DNA from: Sycobia sp. Sy_11
Lineage: Eukaryota > Arthropoda > Insecta > Hymenoptera > Epichrysomallidae
DNA length: 64,000 bases
Assembly (NCBI GenBank): GCA_018907035.1
Contig: JACCIC010000166.1
Coordinates: 1,096,501-1,160,500, forward strand
Direction of reading: 5' to 3'
Shown here: in pieces, positions 1-11,600 of the stretch
Numbering within the stretch: the first letter of the stretch is position 1
Layout of the letters: each line of letters starts with the position of its first letter
Position numbers and translations under genes: made by a program
Notes under the pieces: model-generated
Database searches by the model: none
Seen by the model: the letters and a program-made list of their open reading frames with translations, nothing else
What the model was told of the DNA's origin: nothing

Positions 1-55
1 ACATATTACTTTCCATAATATTAAAGTAAAATATATAAATCTTTAAAATTTATAC

Positions 56-280
56 CTAATATTCATTTTATGAGTCTTGAATCCTAAGTAGGTATCAAGG
101 ACAAGAGAAGTTGCCAAGTCGTCATTATCACAAAGCTCTTTAGGTGTCATACCACCTGCTGCTGTTACATTAGGCTGCATTCTGGAGTTGACGGAACCAC
201 CCAGTCTCCTTTCTTGTTTCCGTCCTCCTGAGTTATGTGTGGATAAACAATCAACCACCATTCTGCGATCTATACCCTTA
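56..280 (-). CDS. Suv4-20: Suv4-20 (KMT5B/C-type H4K20 methyltransferase), first coding exon, partial gene
   Basis: Nuclear histone methyltransferase that places the second and third methyl groups on histone H4 lysine 20, a heterochromatin mark. The exon encodes the conserved segment before the SET domain: [20 protein letters not shown] followed by [12 protein letters not shown], close to the N-terminal block of animal Suv4-20/KMT5B. The start codon is at 261-259, giving MVVDC. The exon ends at 56 with a strong donor AG|GTATAA, so the few residues read beyond it are intron. Upstream, TTTTTAG at 281-287 (minus strand) is a good acceptor, so 262-280 is 5' UTR and at least one noncoding exon should lie at higher coordinates. 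The SET domain and the rest of the gene are beyond the left edge. The identification is strong for the peptide; the transcript structure is inferred. Confidence 0.85.
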
Positions 281-1026
281 CTAAAAATTAAAATCAGCTA
301 TATTAATAACTTTTTTATATTACAATATAAAATTAAACTTTTTGCAATACTAATAATTAACTTTTTTCTACAGTTCTCTAAACATATGATTATGGCCAGT
401 TATAAAGTGTTCTAAATAATTTTCAAAAATTAAACAGGTAAATGCTCTTGAACTTGGATCATCTGACTTGTTTCAAATAATTTTAGATTTAATAAGATAT
501 CAACAATTATATGAAATGTTGGTCAAATAACATTTATATTATTTGACAGATTTAACTTCCCTATTTATCTTACTTCCCAAGACAAAATTTCTTCAAATAA
601 ATTTGATTATCTATCAATAACAAATTATAAGTTCAAGCACTAATTTCTAACGTATTCAAAATATATGTTAATATTAAGTAGTTGAACATGGAATGTTTAC
701 GTGTAAAAGGTTCAAAATATATAGTTCAAGCATTAATTTGAAGATCAATTTTCAACGAAGCAACAAACTTCTCAGCAACATAAAGCAAAGGAAGTAACTC
801 TCCTAACCAACCAAAGCAAATGAATGTTTCAACATAACTGTACATAGAGACCAACAAATTGCTCAAAATAATCATAATCAACCACTCATTTATTTAAGTA
901 TGACTTCACAAATAATTAGACTTAACATCTTAAGAAAAATTCAATAAAGAAATAAACAAAAATCATATCCAAATAATTTTACACATTGTAAATAATATTT
1001 ACAGGTGTATAGAACCAGAATCTAAA

Positions 1027-1031
<5 letters not shown>
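281..1031. other. AT-rich noncoding stretch, probably Suv4-20 5' UTR intron
   Basis: No coding signal, RNA gene or repeat family recognised. It lies upstream of the Suv4-20 coding exon, whose splice acceptor implies an intron reaching into this region. Confidence 0.4.
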
Positions 1032-1072
<41 letters not shown>

Positions 1073-1078
1073 CATATA
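1032..1078. repeat. (TA)n microsatellite
   Basis: About 47 bp of near-perfect TA dinucleotide, the first of many similar tracts in the window. Confidence 0.95.
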
Positions 1079-1162
1079 TGGAAGGGATATCACAGGGATA
1101 TCAGGATATGAGAGAGGGGGTTAAATGGAAAAAGAGATGGAGAGAGGGTGCGTATAGATCAT

Positions 1163-1285
<123 letters not shown>

Positions 1286-1364
1286 CTTCTGTAGAAATGG
1301 CCGAAGAGAAGACTTTGGCGAACGCCTGTACTAAACTTAGATTACGCACTATATTATATTCTCA

Positions 1365-1570
1365 CTTTATTATAAATACACACAACTGTACATTTTTCGT
1401 TAAGGAATCGACAGTTTTGTCATTGTCAACTGAATTCAACTAAATCAACATTACTGAAGAACTCTCTGAACACAAGACACAGACGCAGTTACTCGCAGCA
1501 ACTTCGGCGACGCAATCTATCATGGCAGAGCGCCGACAAGAGGGGCAGAGAAGGAGCGGCGGGGGAAGGA
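1365..1570 (+). promoter_or_regulatory. Promoter/5'-leader-like block, possibly an LTR fragment
   Basis: A TATAAATA box at about 1370 is followed by a less AT-rich leader of some 150 bp and then a GC-rich purine stretch (1520-1590). A short frame opening with ATGGCAGAGCGC closes after about 23 codons. The composition differs sharply from the flanks and resembles either a core promoter with leader (possibly the noncoding start of a gene) or part of a retrotransposon LTR. No second copy occurs in the window and no termini are visible, so the class is unresolved. Confidence 0.25.
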
Positions 1571-1599
1571 GGGCTTTCCCCGTGGCCCTTTAGAATAGC

Positions 1600-3640
1600 T
1601 GTCATCTTTTCTTTACCTTTATCAAGCTTTAACTCACTCACTAATCATTAACTTTATATAAATGTATGTTAAAATTTATATTTCAGAGTAAAGAAGATGT
1701 AAAACATCTTTGAAATATTCATAAATATTTTACTTTTTTGAAAGAGAATAATGAAGAGAAAAATATAGAAATTATAATACATTAAAACAGAATAATTTGG
1801 AATTCATCAAAAAGAATATCTATAAAAAATAATAAATATTATTTTTATTTAAATGGAATTCCATATTTTAAGCTGAATAAATGAATTGATTTTATACTTT
1901 AAAAACATTATTCACTATAAATTCAAAGAAAATTAAATAAAATAAATAAAATATTTTAAATATATTGATATACAAGTCAATATTTCATCCACTGTTCACT
2001 TATAATAAATTCAAGTAAGATATAATATACGTATATGATTTTGTATTAAAAGCTTCCTAACCTCACATGTTATAAAGAAAATAGTAAAAACAGCTCTGCA
2101 ATAATGCAAACAGATATTAAGAGATAAAAAATTATTAAATTAATATTTTAAAATAACGCAGTTTATGAAGACTGTAAAGTTAGGGGGTGGAGATATTAAA
2201 AAGCTACGATGTTTTTTTACGATTGGATAAACCGCGGAATAAAAAACATAGATCGATGGGTCTAATGCAGACAGTGTATGAAGAGACAAGAATAAAATCA
2301 TAAAACCATATAATCCGAATTATGGGTACGAATAGTTCTTATACATTTATTATTCACAAGATTCATCTCACCGCTAAATTTCATGTAAAAGAATATTGAG
2401 TTATTAAAACTACAGGAAAATTAATTAATCAAAGAAAAAAGAATGGAGGGATAGAGTATAGAGCTTGCACAGTTCTTATGTGGAAGTGGAGAACATGCCA
2501 CTATACAGACGAATAATTCATCAGTCAATGAAAATCTTAAAGGATATTCAAATTTTTATAAGATGATATATTCGAATAAAACGTTATTTTAAACATTTAT
2601 TGCAAATGATTTCTTTTATTTAATTTACTTTTTGTTTGAACCTCACTATCACATTTCGCATAAATAAATGAAAACAAAGTAAAATACTATATCTGGTTCA
2701 AATTTGCCAATTTAATCAGCGAGTCTATTTATAATTTATACTTTAATAACTATTTGCTTTTCAAGATTTTCACCTTAACCGTCTACGTATTTCTCCTGAT
2801 TTCTCTTCTCTTTCTCTCTATCTCTCTCATTATTTTACTCCCTCTTTCTATATTTCTATTCTACCCTTATTCGGATCCGTATATGTATATATATATAGTG
2901 GTGTATGCTCGTATGCGCACAACTATGCGCATATAGAGTTAGCTGCGTGGTTGGTTAGCTGGTACGGTGAATTTCTGAAGAACGCAAGGGCGCGTCTACA
3001 GCAATATATTATATACTTGCAAGTTACGATTTATCGTCGACCAAACTTATTAATGATTGACTGGTATGATAACACAGTCGATCTGAAACTTTTCCGAAAA
3101 CGGAACTTGCTAAACACTTTGTTATTTGGAAGATCGCTTACACCTTACACCGACCGAGCAAATTTGCAATAAACGTGTAGGACAGACTAATAATACTATG
3201 CAGATTTTTGAGTACACATTTCCTTCAAACTGATATAAATTTCCTGCCTCTTCGACACTTGAGTTACTTTTGAGTAGCGAAAATGTCGAAACTGGTTAAA
3301 GGAACTTGAACTTATGCTGGTTCAATTCAGAATACACCTACACAAATGAGAGTATAAAGTCACGCCATAACGTGGAAACTGCTTTCCGTAACTTAATTAA
3401 ATTTTATAAATAAGAATTTCTACTTTTATCTGATTATTGAACTTTGCTTGGTCGCAAAACTATTATGGCAATTACATGACAAACACTGGTGTAAAATAAA
3501 ATTTTACCGTCGGGCGGACGTCATGGGTAAACGATCTCCTCGCTGTTCTCACGTCTCGGGTGCGCGCCGACTGGCGTCGAGCGACGAAGCCATTCTCCCC
3601 TATGCTAGCTTCGGTCTTCGGCTTTCCTCCTGTCTTTCTT
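1600..3640. other. Noncoding AT-rich interval
   Basis: Several short frames occur, one of them in a CT-rich low-complexity stretch at 2754-2936. None shows a recognisable domain or splice context. Nothing else supported. Confidence 0.5.
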
Positions 3641-3644
3641 TTTG

Positions 3645-3686
<42 letters not shown>

Positions 3687-3687
3687 T
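3645..3687. repeat. (CT)n microsatellite
   Basis: About 40 bp of CT dinucleotide embedded in a longer pyrimidine-rich stretch. Confidence 0.9.
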
Positions 3688-3888
3688 ATCGATGTTCCGT
3701 GTATATGTGCACTAGCTGTACTGTACCGATACGCCTTCAGTTCTCTCTTAGTCTTTCCTCTCCTCTTTATACAATTCTACAATCATGCAGGCGATTCTTT
3801 GAAAATAGGAAAAAAATTGGAATTACATGAGAGTACCTTACGCACGTATCAAATTCATTGGGTGCAATAATCGTATTTTCTTTCTATT

Positions 3889-3892
<4 letters not shown>

Positions 3893-3941
<49 letters not shown>
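3893..3941. repeat. (TA)n microsatellite
   Basis: About 49 bp of TA dinucleotide; a second short tract follows at 4061-4079. Confidence 0.95.
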
Positions 3942-3945
<4 letters not shown>

Positions 3946-4597
3946 TATTTATTTATATTTATATACACGTTTTTTTCTGTAAGTAACGATTCAAGCAGCC
4001 CCAGTGCCAACAGTCTAGAGCATGCAGTTCACTTTGTACACACACGGTCAGAGTTATGGTTATATATATATATATATATTGAAAGAATGAGAGAAAAGAG
4101 AAATAATGAAGAGAACTAAAGAGAATGAGAAAGAACGTGGTGCCTTTTTACTTGGATGAGCGTTAATGGTCGTGTTAAATATTTCTTTTTAAAACATCAC
4201 ACCGAATTCCTCTTCCTTTACGATTTATTTTTCATTGATTTTTAGCTTGTCGACTTGACGTATTCCCTCTTGATTCCTAATTTTGGTCAGTATAATTGGC
4301 AATATGACAATCCTTTATTCTGCGATCGCATTCTGCAGACATCATGCTGTTTATTTCGTCTATATAGTTAGGATATTACTTATTCTAATTTTTATTATTC
4401 CACGGTTAAAAGTAGTATTTTGTTAAATTTTTGTCTATACATAATTGACAGTTATATCAGCTGGTGGCGTACTACACTAAAGTTCTCGTTAATATGTTAC
4501 TTCTGCTTTGGAAAATAAATTTTGCTTCCAAATGTCTGATACACTGGTTGTGTCTTCTGGTATTTCACGCACTTTGCAAATACACGTATACACATAA

Positions 4598-4600
<3 letters not shown>

Positions 4601-4641
<41 letters not shown>
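4601..4641. repeat. (AT)n microsatellite
   Basis: About 40 bp of AT dinucleotide. It reads through as Ile-Tyr repeats inside a spurious frame. Confidence 0.95.
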
Positions 4642-4643
<2 letters not shown>

Positions 4644-5984
4644 CATGTATGTAATTTTAAGTGTGCGTATGACATGCGCGGGTTTGGGTGGGGAAATTAT
4701 ATGATGGCTTGGTACAAATTTACTATAGTATCTGCTTTATCTTTGTATCTCTGTCATATACGCGCATGCGGGTGCCATGTGCAGGGTTTTAAGGAGCATC
4801 CACAATTTAAATTTATAAAAGAAAAAAATGTAGAATGCGGTAGAGATGCTACAAATTATTAAGTTCTGGAAGAACTTTATATATAAATAAAATTTAAGAG
4901 TTTAAAGTAATAATATTTATAATTGTCAATCGAAGAATATATATAGAGTAGACATTTATTTATAGAAACATTTTTGAATGTTAGATGTTATTAAAAATAA
5001 TTTTGATCCATGTTTCAATGACTCGAAAATTATTTATGAAACATTATTATTTTTAATCTTTAAGAAGAGGAGCTAAAAATATTATTGTTAATAAATAATT
5101 CAAATTAATTTTTAAAAATTTTTCTACAAAACTATTCACAAAGTTGATACCAAATTCAAATGTAATAAAGTATAATTTTCTTGCAGAATTACAATTTAAA
5201 ATTAATGTCGTAATACATCATTCAATATATTTTGAATTGAATCTCATTTTCAAAAAGAATTACGTGGATATTTTATTCAACTTAATTCCTATTATATATA
5301 AATATTATTTCAAAGAATTATTATTTGAGTAGCAACATTTTATGAATTAATGTAAACTTTATAAAGAAAATTTTTAAAGTTAAATTAAAAATTTTTTTTG
5401 TTCACCTACACCTTTTAAAATTTTATATAATAAATAAATGATGTTATATCTCTGCTGATTTTTGTTTTCTTTTGAATTGAAAAAAACAATTAAATTTTAA
5501 ATATTTTACATCTGCGAAAACGATTCGGTAATACCTGGTAATACTCGAGAATACTCGAAGCATGCAAATTGTATAGTTCATGTTTTGCTTATGGACTTGA
5601 AATTTAAGAGCTGAGAATTAATATCCAATGCGCTGAGATAAAAACCAGCCTGACCAACTTAATCGGGTATCTATATTAGAGGAATTAATTCATACTAGCA
5701 TGGAGAGATGAGCAGCGTTTAGACACCATCTTAACCATCTTCATTTAACCATGAGTAAAGAAGACAGAGTCCGAGAATGAGAGAGAAGGAGAGGGGTCAA
5801 GAGGAGAGATAGAGAGGATAGAAAATAATTGAAAATATAAAAGTTTTCAGCGTTTTCCTTTTTCGTAACTAAATTTTTTTATAATCGGTGTTTTTCTCCA
5901 AAAGTGAAATGCACCAGAAAAATATTTAAATAGATGCGAAATTTAATTTTTATTTTTTAGTTAATAAACACTTTATAAAAAAGC
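4642..5984. other. Noncoding AT-rich interval
   Basis: No domain-bearing frame. A purine-rich GAGAGA-type stretch lies at about 5760-5825. Nothing else supported. Confidence 0.5.
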
Positions 5985-6060
5985 ACTGTGGTCCAGATGC
6001 GTTTCTGGTAGCCGAGAGATTCCAGGTTTGAATCCGGTCATTTGGTTCGCAGTTTTTACG
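5985..6060 (+). mobile_element. tRNA-derived SINE-like head (pol III A and B boxes)
   Basis: An A-box-like TGGTCCAGATG at 5989-5999 and a near-consensus B box GGTTTGAATCC at 6025-6035 are about 36 bp apart, as in a tRNA. No acceptor stem or cloverleaf closes around them, so this is not a functional tRNA gene. A tRNA-derived SINE head or decayed tRNA pseudogene fits best. The 3' boundary is unclear and may reach about 6280. Confidence 0.4.
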
Positions 6061-6285
6061 TGGTTATTTCTGATACCTGATCTTTTAGGAATGACCAAGA
6101 TTCATTTGAAAAAAATTTCAGATGTCAAATATAAATTTTCCAGGGTTCAAAAATGCAGAAACAACTACGTTAGGCTCCTGTCTCTTTCAAGCTTTACTTT
6201 ACTATAAAAGAAACCTGCCGGGCCTAATACAAAATGCAGCGACGGTGGTCTGGAGTTGCCGGGCCCTTGTACATACATTAATGGG

Positions 6286-6555
6286 CCTACGTAGGTTGCT
6301 ATTTATATTTTGAGCGTAATAATGACAAGACAGTAATTTATTATTGAAAATGGCTTTATTGTTTTTCGAAGTATTTTCCATGATGATCAATGCACTTTTA
6401 AATGCGCTCGAACCAATTTTCGTAACACTTTTTTCACTCCGATTGAGGTACCTCAAAAACATGGTTTTTGAATGCATCAACGGTTTCTTTAGGTGCCGAA
6501 CAACGTTGACCACGCATTTATTTTTGATGTGCGGTAATAAGAAAATATTGACAGA
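6286..6555 (-). pseudogene. Tc1/mariner transposase C-terminal remnant (antisense)
   Basis: Read on the minus strand, the segment resembles the transposase C-terminus. It runs from a PKE-VDAFKNHV-like stretch through a W/F..-rich segment to a CI..-GKYFEK ending, with several frame changes. Just beyond the coding end, 6286-6330 (around CGTAGGTTGCTATTTATATT) looks like a terminal inverted repeat. The fragment stops abruptly at about 6555, where an unrelated plus-strand mariner begins. The family assignment rests on remembered resemblance to insect mariners and is moderate. Confidence 0.5.
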
Positions 6556-7385
6556 CAGTAAACATTCTGATGCAGCGAAAACGTTCGAAGACGGTGAATT
6601 ACAGGCGTTATTGGATAAATACCGAACCCAATCACAACAAAATTATCACAAACACTTAATGTGATATGACAAACAATTTGTCACGATTAAATACTATAGT
6701 AAAGAACTAGAAATATGGAAAATGGGTGCCATACCAATTGAACGATAGACAAATGTAAAATAGAACATGCGTTTACGAAATGTTGATTCAACGGTTCCAA
6801 AGAAAATTTTTCTGTAACGAATTGGACGGGGAACGAAAAATGGATTTATTTTGACATCCATGACTTTTAACTAGTGAAACCAGCCCATCAAGTGGAAGGC
6901 CAAATCGCTTTGACTGTAAGAAGATGCCCTGTGTTTGGTGGGAACAGTGTGGTGTGTTGTATTACGAGTTACTAAAACCTGTTGAAATAGGGAATAAGAA
7001 TCGCTGGCGACAAAAAATTATGGATTTAAATCATTCGTTGATCGAAAATTGATCTGAATAGGCCCGGAAACATGGAAAAATTATCTTGCAACGTTAGAAC
7101 ACGCCGTCTTATACCGCTCAATCGATGAGGGACACATTGAAAACACTTCATTGGGAAATGTTATTTCACTCTTCGTACTCTCCAGACCTTGCCCCGTCTG
7201 ACTATCATCTCGTCATCTAGCGCTTGCCAATTTCGAAGAAGTCGAATAATAGCTTGTCGAATAGTTTGCTGCGAAAGAGAAAATGTTTTTTTGGGATCCA
7301 TAATCTATCGTATCCATAATTTATCTAAAAGATGAGCGAAACGTATTGAATCCAATGGTTAATACTTTGATTAAAAAATTGCGAG
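6556..7385 (+). pseudogene. Decayed mauritiana-type mariner transposase
   Basis: Pieces in changing frames follow mariner order. A DGELQALLDKYRTQSQQ helix-turn-helix segment comes first, then KMGAIPIE (the WVPYEL position), then GFILTSM near the first catalytic block. VVCCITSY/LLK (the GVVYYELLKP position), SPDLAPSDYHL (third catalytic block, about 7180-7210) and KRIESNG with YFD near 7345-7370 follow. Multiple stops and frameshifts make it non-functional. It directly abuts an antisense fragment of another mariner. Confidence 0.6.
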
Positions 7386-8352
7386 ATTCTCCTAAAAATG
7401 AAGCGTTTCCTTTATCGAAAAAATCGGCACAGTGGAAGAAATGATGGTCACGAGATATACGACCCATCTTCGCTAGAAAGGAAAACAGACTGCGGCCAAC
7501 GAGGAACAGGATTGAGTCTTACTGGTCGACTGTCGTCACGTAGTCACGATGCTGGTAATTTTTCAACGAATCTCCGTTTTCCCAATGTTACTTCACCTTC
7601 TCCATAAGGTGTTGATACTGAAGACTGACGCGGCTGATTGTTTACCTCGACGACCAACAACGAGCCTTTATCTTGACGACATCTTATGAAGTCGCTTGAC
7701 CATAGTTTAGGCGAATGAAGGCTCTAAATCAACATTTTTATGCATAGAAATTTCTTTACACTAAACAGTAGCTCAAGTTGCATAGAATCAGATCCAAAAT
7801 TCTTGGAATTGCAGCAAGAGAAGAATATATATTTTTTATTGAAAAATAGCAAAAAACTGCTCTTTTTTTAATTTGTCAACCATAGTTATAAAACGGTAAC
7901 TTGTATCGAAAAATGTTTCATACGCGAGCTGTGCAGGAAATAATTCTATTGATAAATAAATGATGAAAATAAAAAAATTTTCGATTCAAAGAACTATAAA
8001 TTTTATTTTTAAAAATTCTGCACCTTTGCACACATTAATAGAACCAATAAAAGTTGAGACAATTGTTATGTAAACTTTTGGTTATAACTGGTACTGGTAC
8101 TGATTTTTTTTCATTAAAATTAACATTTTCTCGAAATTTGATGAGGTGAATCTATCTGCGTATTTTTTATATTCTTCTGAACTATTAGTAATTTTACTAT
8201 TTTTTATTACTCCAGAAGTGTCGTTCTCGAACATAGTTGCTCAATCGAATGCGTTAATAAGAAAAGTAACTGTTCTAATGATTTGTCCTAATTTAAATTT
8301 TATTTGTTCTAATCTATTTATTATTGTTCGTTATAATACGATAATTTTTTAA

Positions 8353-8355
<3 letters not shown>
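7386..8355. other. Noncoding interval, possible unclassified repeat remnant
   Basis: 7400-7700 is less AT-rich than its surroundings and may be transposon-derived, but no domain or terminus is recognisable. The remainder is featureless AT-rich DNA. Confidence 0.3.

Positions 8356-8391
<36 letters not shown>
8356..8391. repeat. (TA)n microsatellite
   Basis: About 36 bp of TA dinucleotide. Confidence 0.9.
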
Positions 8392-8394
<3 letters not shown>

Positions 8395-9500
8395 GTCGGA
8401 ACGATATTTATTGATTATACTTATTATTTACTCGGAAAATGTTTCTATTGTAATACCAAGGTTTTACGCTACTGTTAAAAAAGTATTTGATAGCCTTATA
8501 CTTTTCTTGATGCTAAATTTCGTTAGCAGTTTTAGCCTTGCTTTGTTATTCTCTTCTCTACGATCTGAAAATTAAATTTTGCTGACGTTTTTGTGTTAAT
8601 GTATTACAGCAATATTAATAGCCTCGTTTAGAGAAGTGCATTCTACTGTGAAAATGGAAGCTTCTTTGTTGATGCTCTTGACTATGAAAATATTAAATTT
8701 TTCGCAAAAAGAAGCACATTCAACACAAACGGAATATGAAGACTGGAAACCGTGTGTATATATGGCATATGAGTTTTCATAAGTAATCCATTTGTGGATT
8801 ATCTGGTTTAATTGATGAGAGTGTTTAAGCGATTCTCCGTAAATAATATCAATAGTTATATGAGTTTTTGATACGTCGTAATGATAAATAAATGTAGTAT
8901 AGTGAGAATTATTAATAATTTAATATCTTTATCTAGCCACATCATATATACAAGTTTTAACGATGCAATTAGAAAATTTAAAATTTTAAATTTGGGGTTT
9001 TGGGATAGTATTTAAGACATACGCGCGATAATATTTCAGAGATGTGAGCTCTCCTTTGCAATTAAGCATAATTCCTTGGCCCTGTTTCAGGTATAAGCTT
9101 TGTCAAGCAGCATTCAAATAGCTTTTACTGATTGATGGTTTAGCAGTATATGCTAGACAACTGATATCATGTTAAAAAAATGACTTCATTTCGCGTTAGT
9201 ACTGGTCTGGCTCTTGGTTAACAGAACTGAGTTTAACACATTTTTTACTTCGATAATCCAGGGTGGGAATGATTCGCCCCTGGCGAGAACGGTCATATTG
9301 AATATAATGTGCTTTTATTTTTACTCTAGATGTATTATAATATTTTATAGTACTTACGTTGTAATATTATTTATAATTTGTAACGATGCATACTGGAGTC
9401 GAAGTTCACAGTACGGAAGATTTAATTTATTTACAAATGGAGCAATCAATTAACAAATTTTCACGACATGAAAGCTCACTTAAGAGTAGATTAAATTTTT
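8392..9500. other. Noncoding AT-rich interval
   Basis: No recognisable coding domain or repeat family. Short open frames here have no supporting motif. Confidence 0.4.
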
Positions 9501-9504
9501 TGCA

Positions 9505-10075
9505 GGGAACAAAATTTCTGTTGATGAAACGCTAAAAATGTTACAATAGGTCTTACAATCTTAAAGTCGGTGAGCAAGCTCTATAGAAAACAATAGCTTC
9601 TGAGTGGTACAAAATGTACAAAGAGTTAAAAAAGTGGTAAAGACCAGGTACGGTCGGGACGTGATTAATGTCTATTGATTAGCTACGTCTTAATTAATTA
9701 AAGCAATAGTACTCCAAAATCATTGACTGATAGTTCATGACTTTACTGTCCTTTATAGAATATCGCAAGGATCAGTAAATATTATTTTGAGTGACCATTT
9801 GGGCCTCAGAGAAGTGGAATCAAGACGGTTGTCAAACACAGTCGATTTCATGGAAAAATAGCGCGAATTTAAAGTGTTCAAAACAATACTTTTCTATTAT
9901 CAAGTCCAAATGAATAATTATAGGAGATAATTCTTCGATGTACACTGACGATCCGCCAGCAGCCAATGGATCCGATGGCAGAACAACCCATGGCAGAAAT
10001 AAACAAGCGGTATACTACTTCGCGCTGCTAGACTTAGGCCTGCAATAGCGAAAAAGAAATTCGATTTTAAATGGC
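9505..10075 (+). pseudogene. Heavily decayed mariner-like transposase remnant
   Basis: Discontinuous frames give SVDETLKML, then ASEWYKMYKEL (the helix-turn-helix WY.-F/YK region), then ISQGSVNIILSDHLGLREVESRRLS. The last resembles the ISKGSVHxIL..LGMRKVxxRxVP segment that precedes the catalytic domain in mariner transposases. Stops are frequent and the catalytic triad cannot be traced. TIRs were not identified. Confidence 0.5.
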
Positions 10076-11600
10076 TACCTGGAATAAGTCCAAAACAAAT
10101 AAGAGTTAAGCACGAATTCGGAAAATGTGGTACTGAGGATAGACAATGTTGTACTCAAGTAAGTCAAAGCTTTGATGTTTACTGGCCGGTTTAGATCATG
10201 TACATTTGATTTATAGAGAATGTTATGGAGATTATAGTGGTGGTACTAAAATTAAAAAAAAAATTTGCCTTTTAATTTGCGATGCAGAGTGATGTAGGTA
10301 ACTACGCGTTCAAAACATACGACAACTCAGCGCCTATATCAATAGTGCTTTACAGAAAAATTTTTAGCCAAACTTAAGTGGTAGTACAAAGCACGATTTG
10401 AAATTATGCACGCAAAATCACCAACGGTATAGGTTGTGGCTACCAGAATGATATAAATGAAAATGTTCCGATATCCATGCCAGTGAAACTTTTAAAAATC
10501 TTGCTCGATAAGGAAAATTGATTCGGGAGATTCGAGTACAAGTGCAGCCCACGAACTGGAAGAGTCACTATGAGTGTAACATCCCAATCAAGATTGATGA
10601 TTATCGTTTATATAGTCAATAATTTTTTCCAGATGTATGAATTCGAGGATGAAGTGAGTCTATATGTTGCTGCGAGAATAATAGCAGAGAACTTGCATCC
10701 AGAACAACTCCTCTGATCAATTCATCTTTCTAGACGCAAACCTAAAGAATTCTAGTATCTCAGTATCTGGAGCAGTCCTTGTTGATACCAAAAGCAAATG
10801 GTAAATAGGGCGAGAAACCGCCTAAGAAAACGATATCCTGTGATCCTGGACTTTGAATATCAAAGCTCGTCCTCGCCGCATACATGGTCACTTCCAGGCA
10901 ACGAGAAGAACCACCAACAAACGGACAGAATATCCATGAATAAAGAAGGGAAAACATATCACGGAGAGGGGTACAACGAAAAAAGGCCAAAGAATAGGTG
11001 TTAATTAACACTGAAGTTGCCAATACATGCAGTTTTGGTGACATGTAGTGAAGACATTACAACCGATTAAATTTGTTGAAAATTTTCTCTACTGTATTTG
11101 AAATTTTGTAAATTATTAGTTATACATTAATATTTATACATTACTCTTTTCTCAAATAGAAACAATTGTAAGCTGATCATGAGATGAGTGGCTGTAAATA
11201 TTCAAATCAGGATTTTTAAATTTATGACGGTCTAAAATGTGAAGTATTAAATGTTGTCCTAATAAACTATTTCACCGGAACAGAGTAGTACGACTGCATG
11301 CTAGATGCAACACACCCGGAGCTCATACGATTTTAAAACGAAGGGCAATGTTCTCCTTCCTTTTTTTATAATAGCTTAATCTATAACGGACGTACTTTAT
11401 GTATGCCGTTTTCTTGTTTCTGAAGAGAACATAGTTTTTAGTTTTCGTCAAGTGCTCGATGCGTGTAAACAACTATGTATTTAAGTATTTTCATATATCT
11501 TATAAAATATTGTTCATATATTTTATAAAAGATTGCTGTTATTGTAAATATTTTACTACTCTAAGAGACTATCATCTCATACAAGTAGGTGTACAAGGTT
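10076..11600. other. Unassigned, possibly repeat-derived
   Basis: Base composition is less AT-rich than true intergenic DNA here, suggesting decayed transposon sequence. Two overlapping short frames at 10760-11044 on opposite strands have no recognisable motif. Confidence 0.3.

Noticed and set aside
3448..3870. 140-codon plus-strand frame
   Set aside because: Runs through a (CT)n tract, with no domain and no splice or start support.
4464..4862. 132-codon plus-strand frame
   Set aside because: Contains an (AT)n tract and no recognisable motif.
5989..6035. Functional tRNA gene
   Set aside because: A and B boxes are present, but no acceptor stem or anticodon arm closes.
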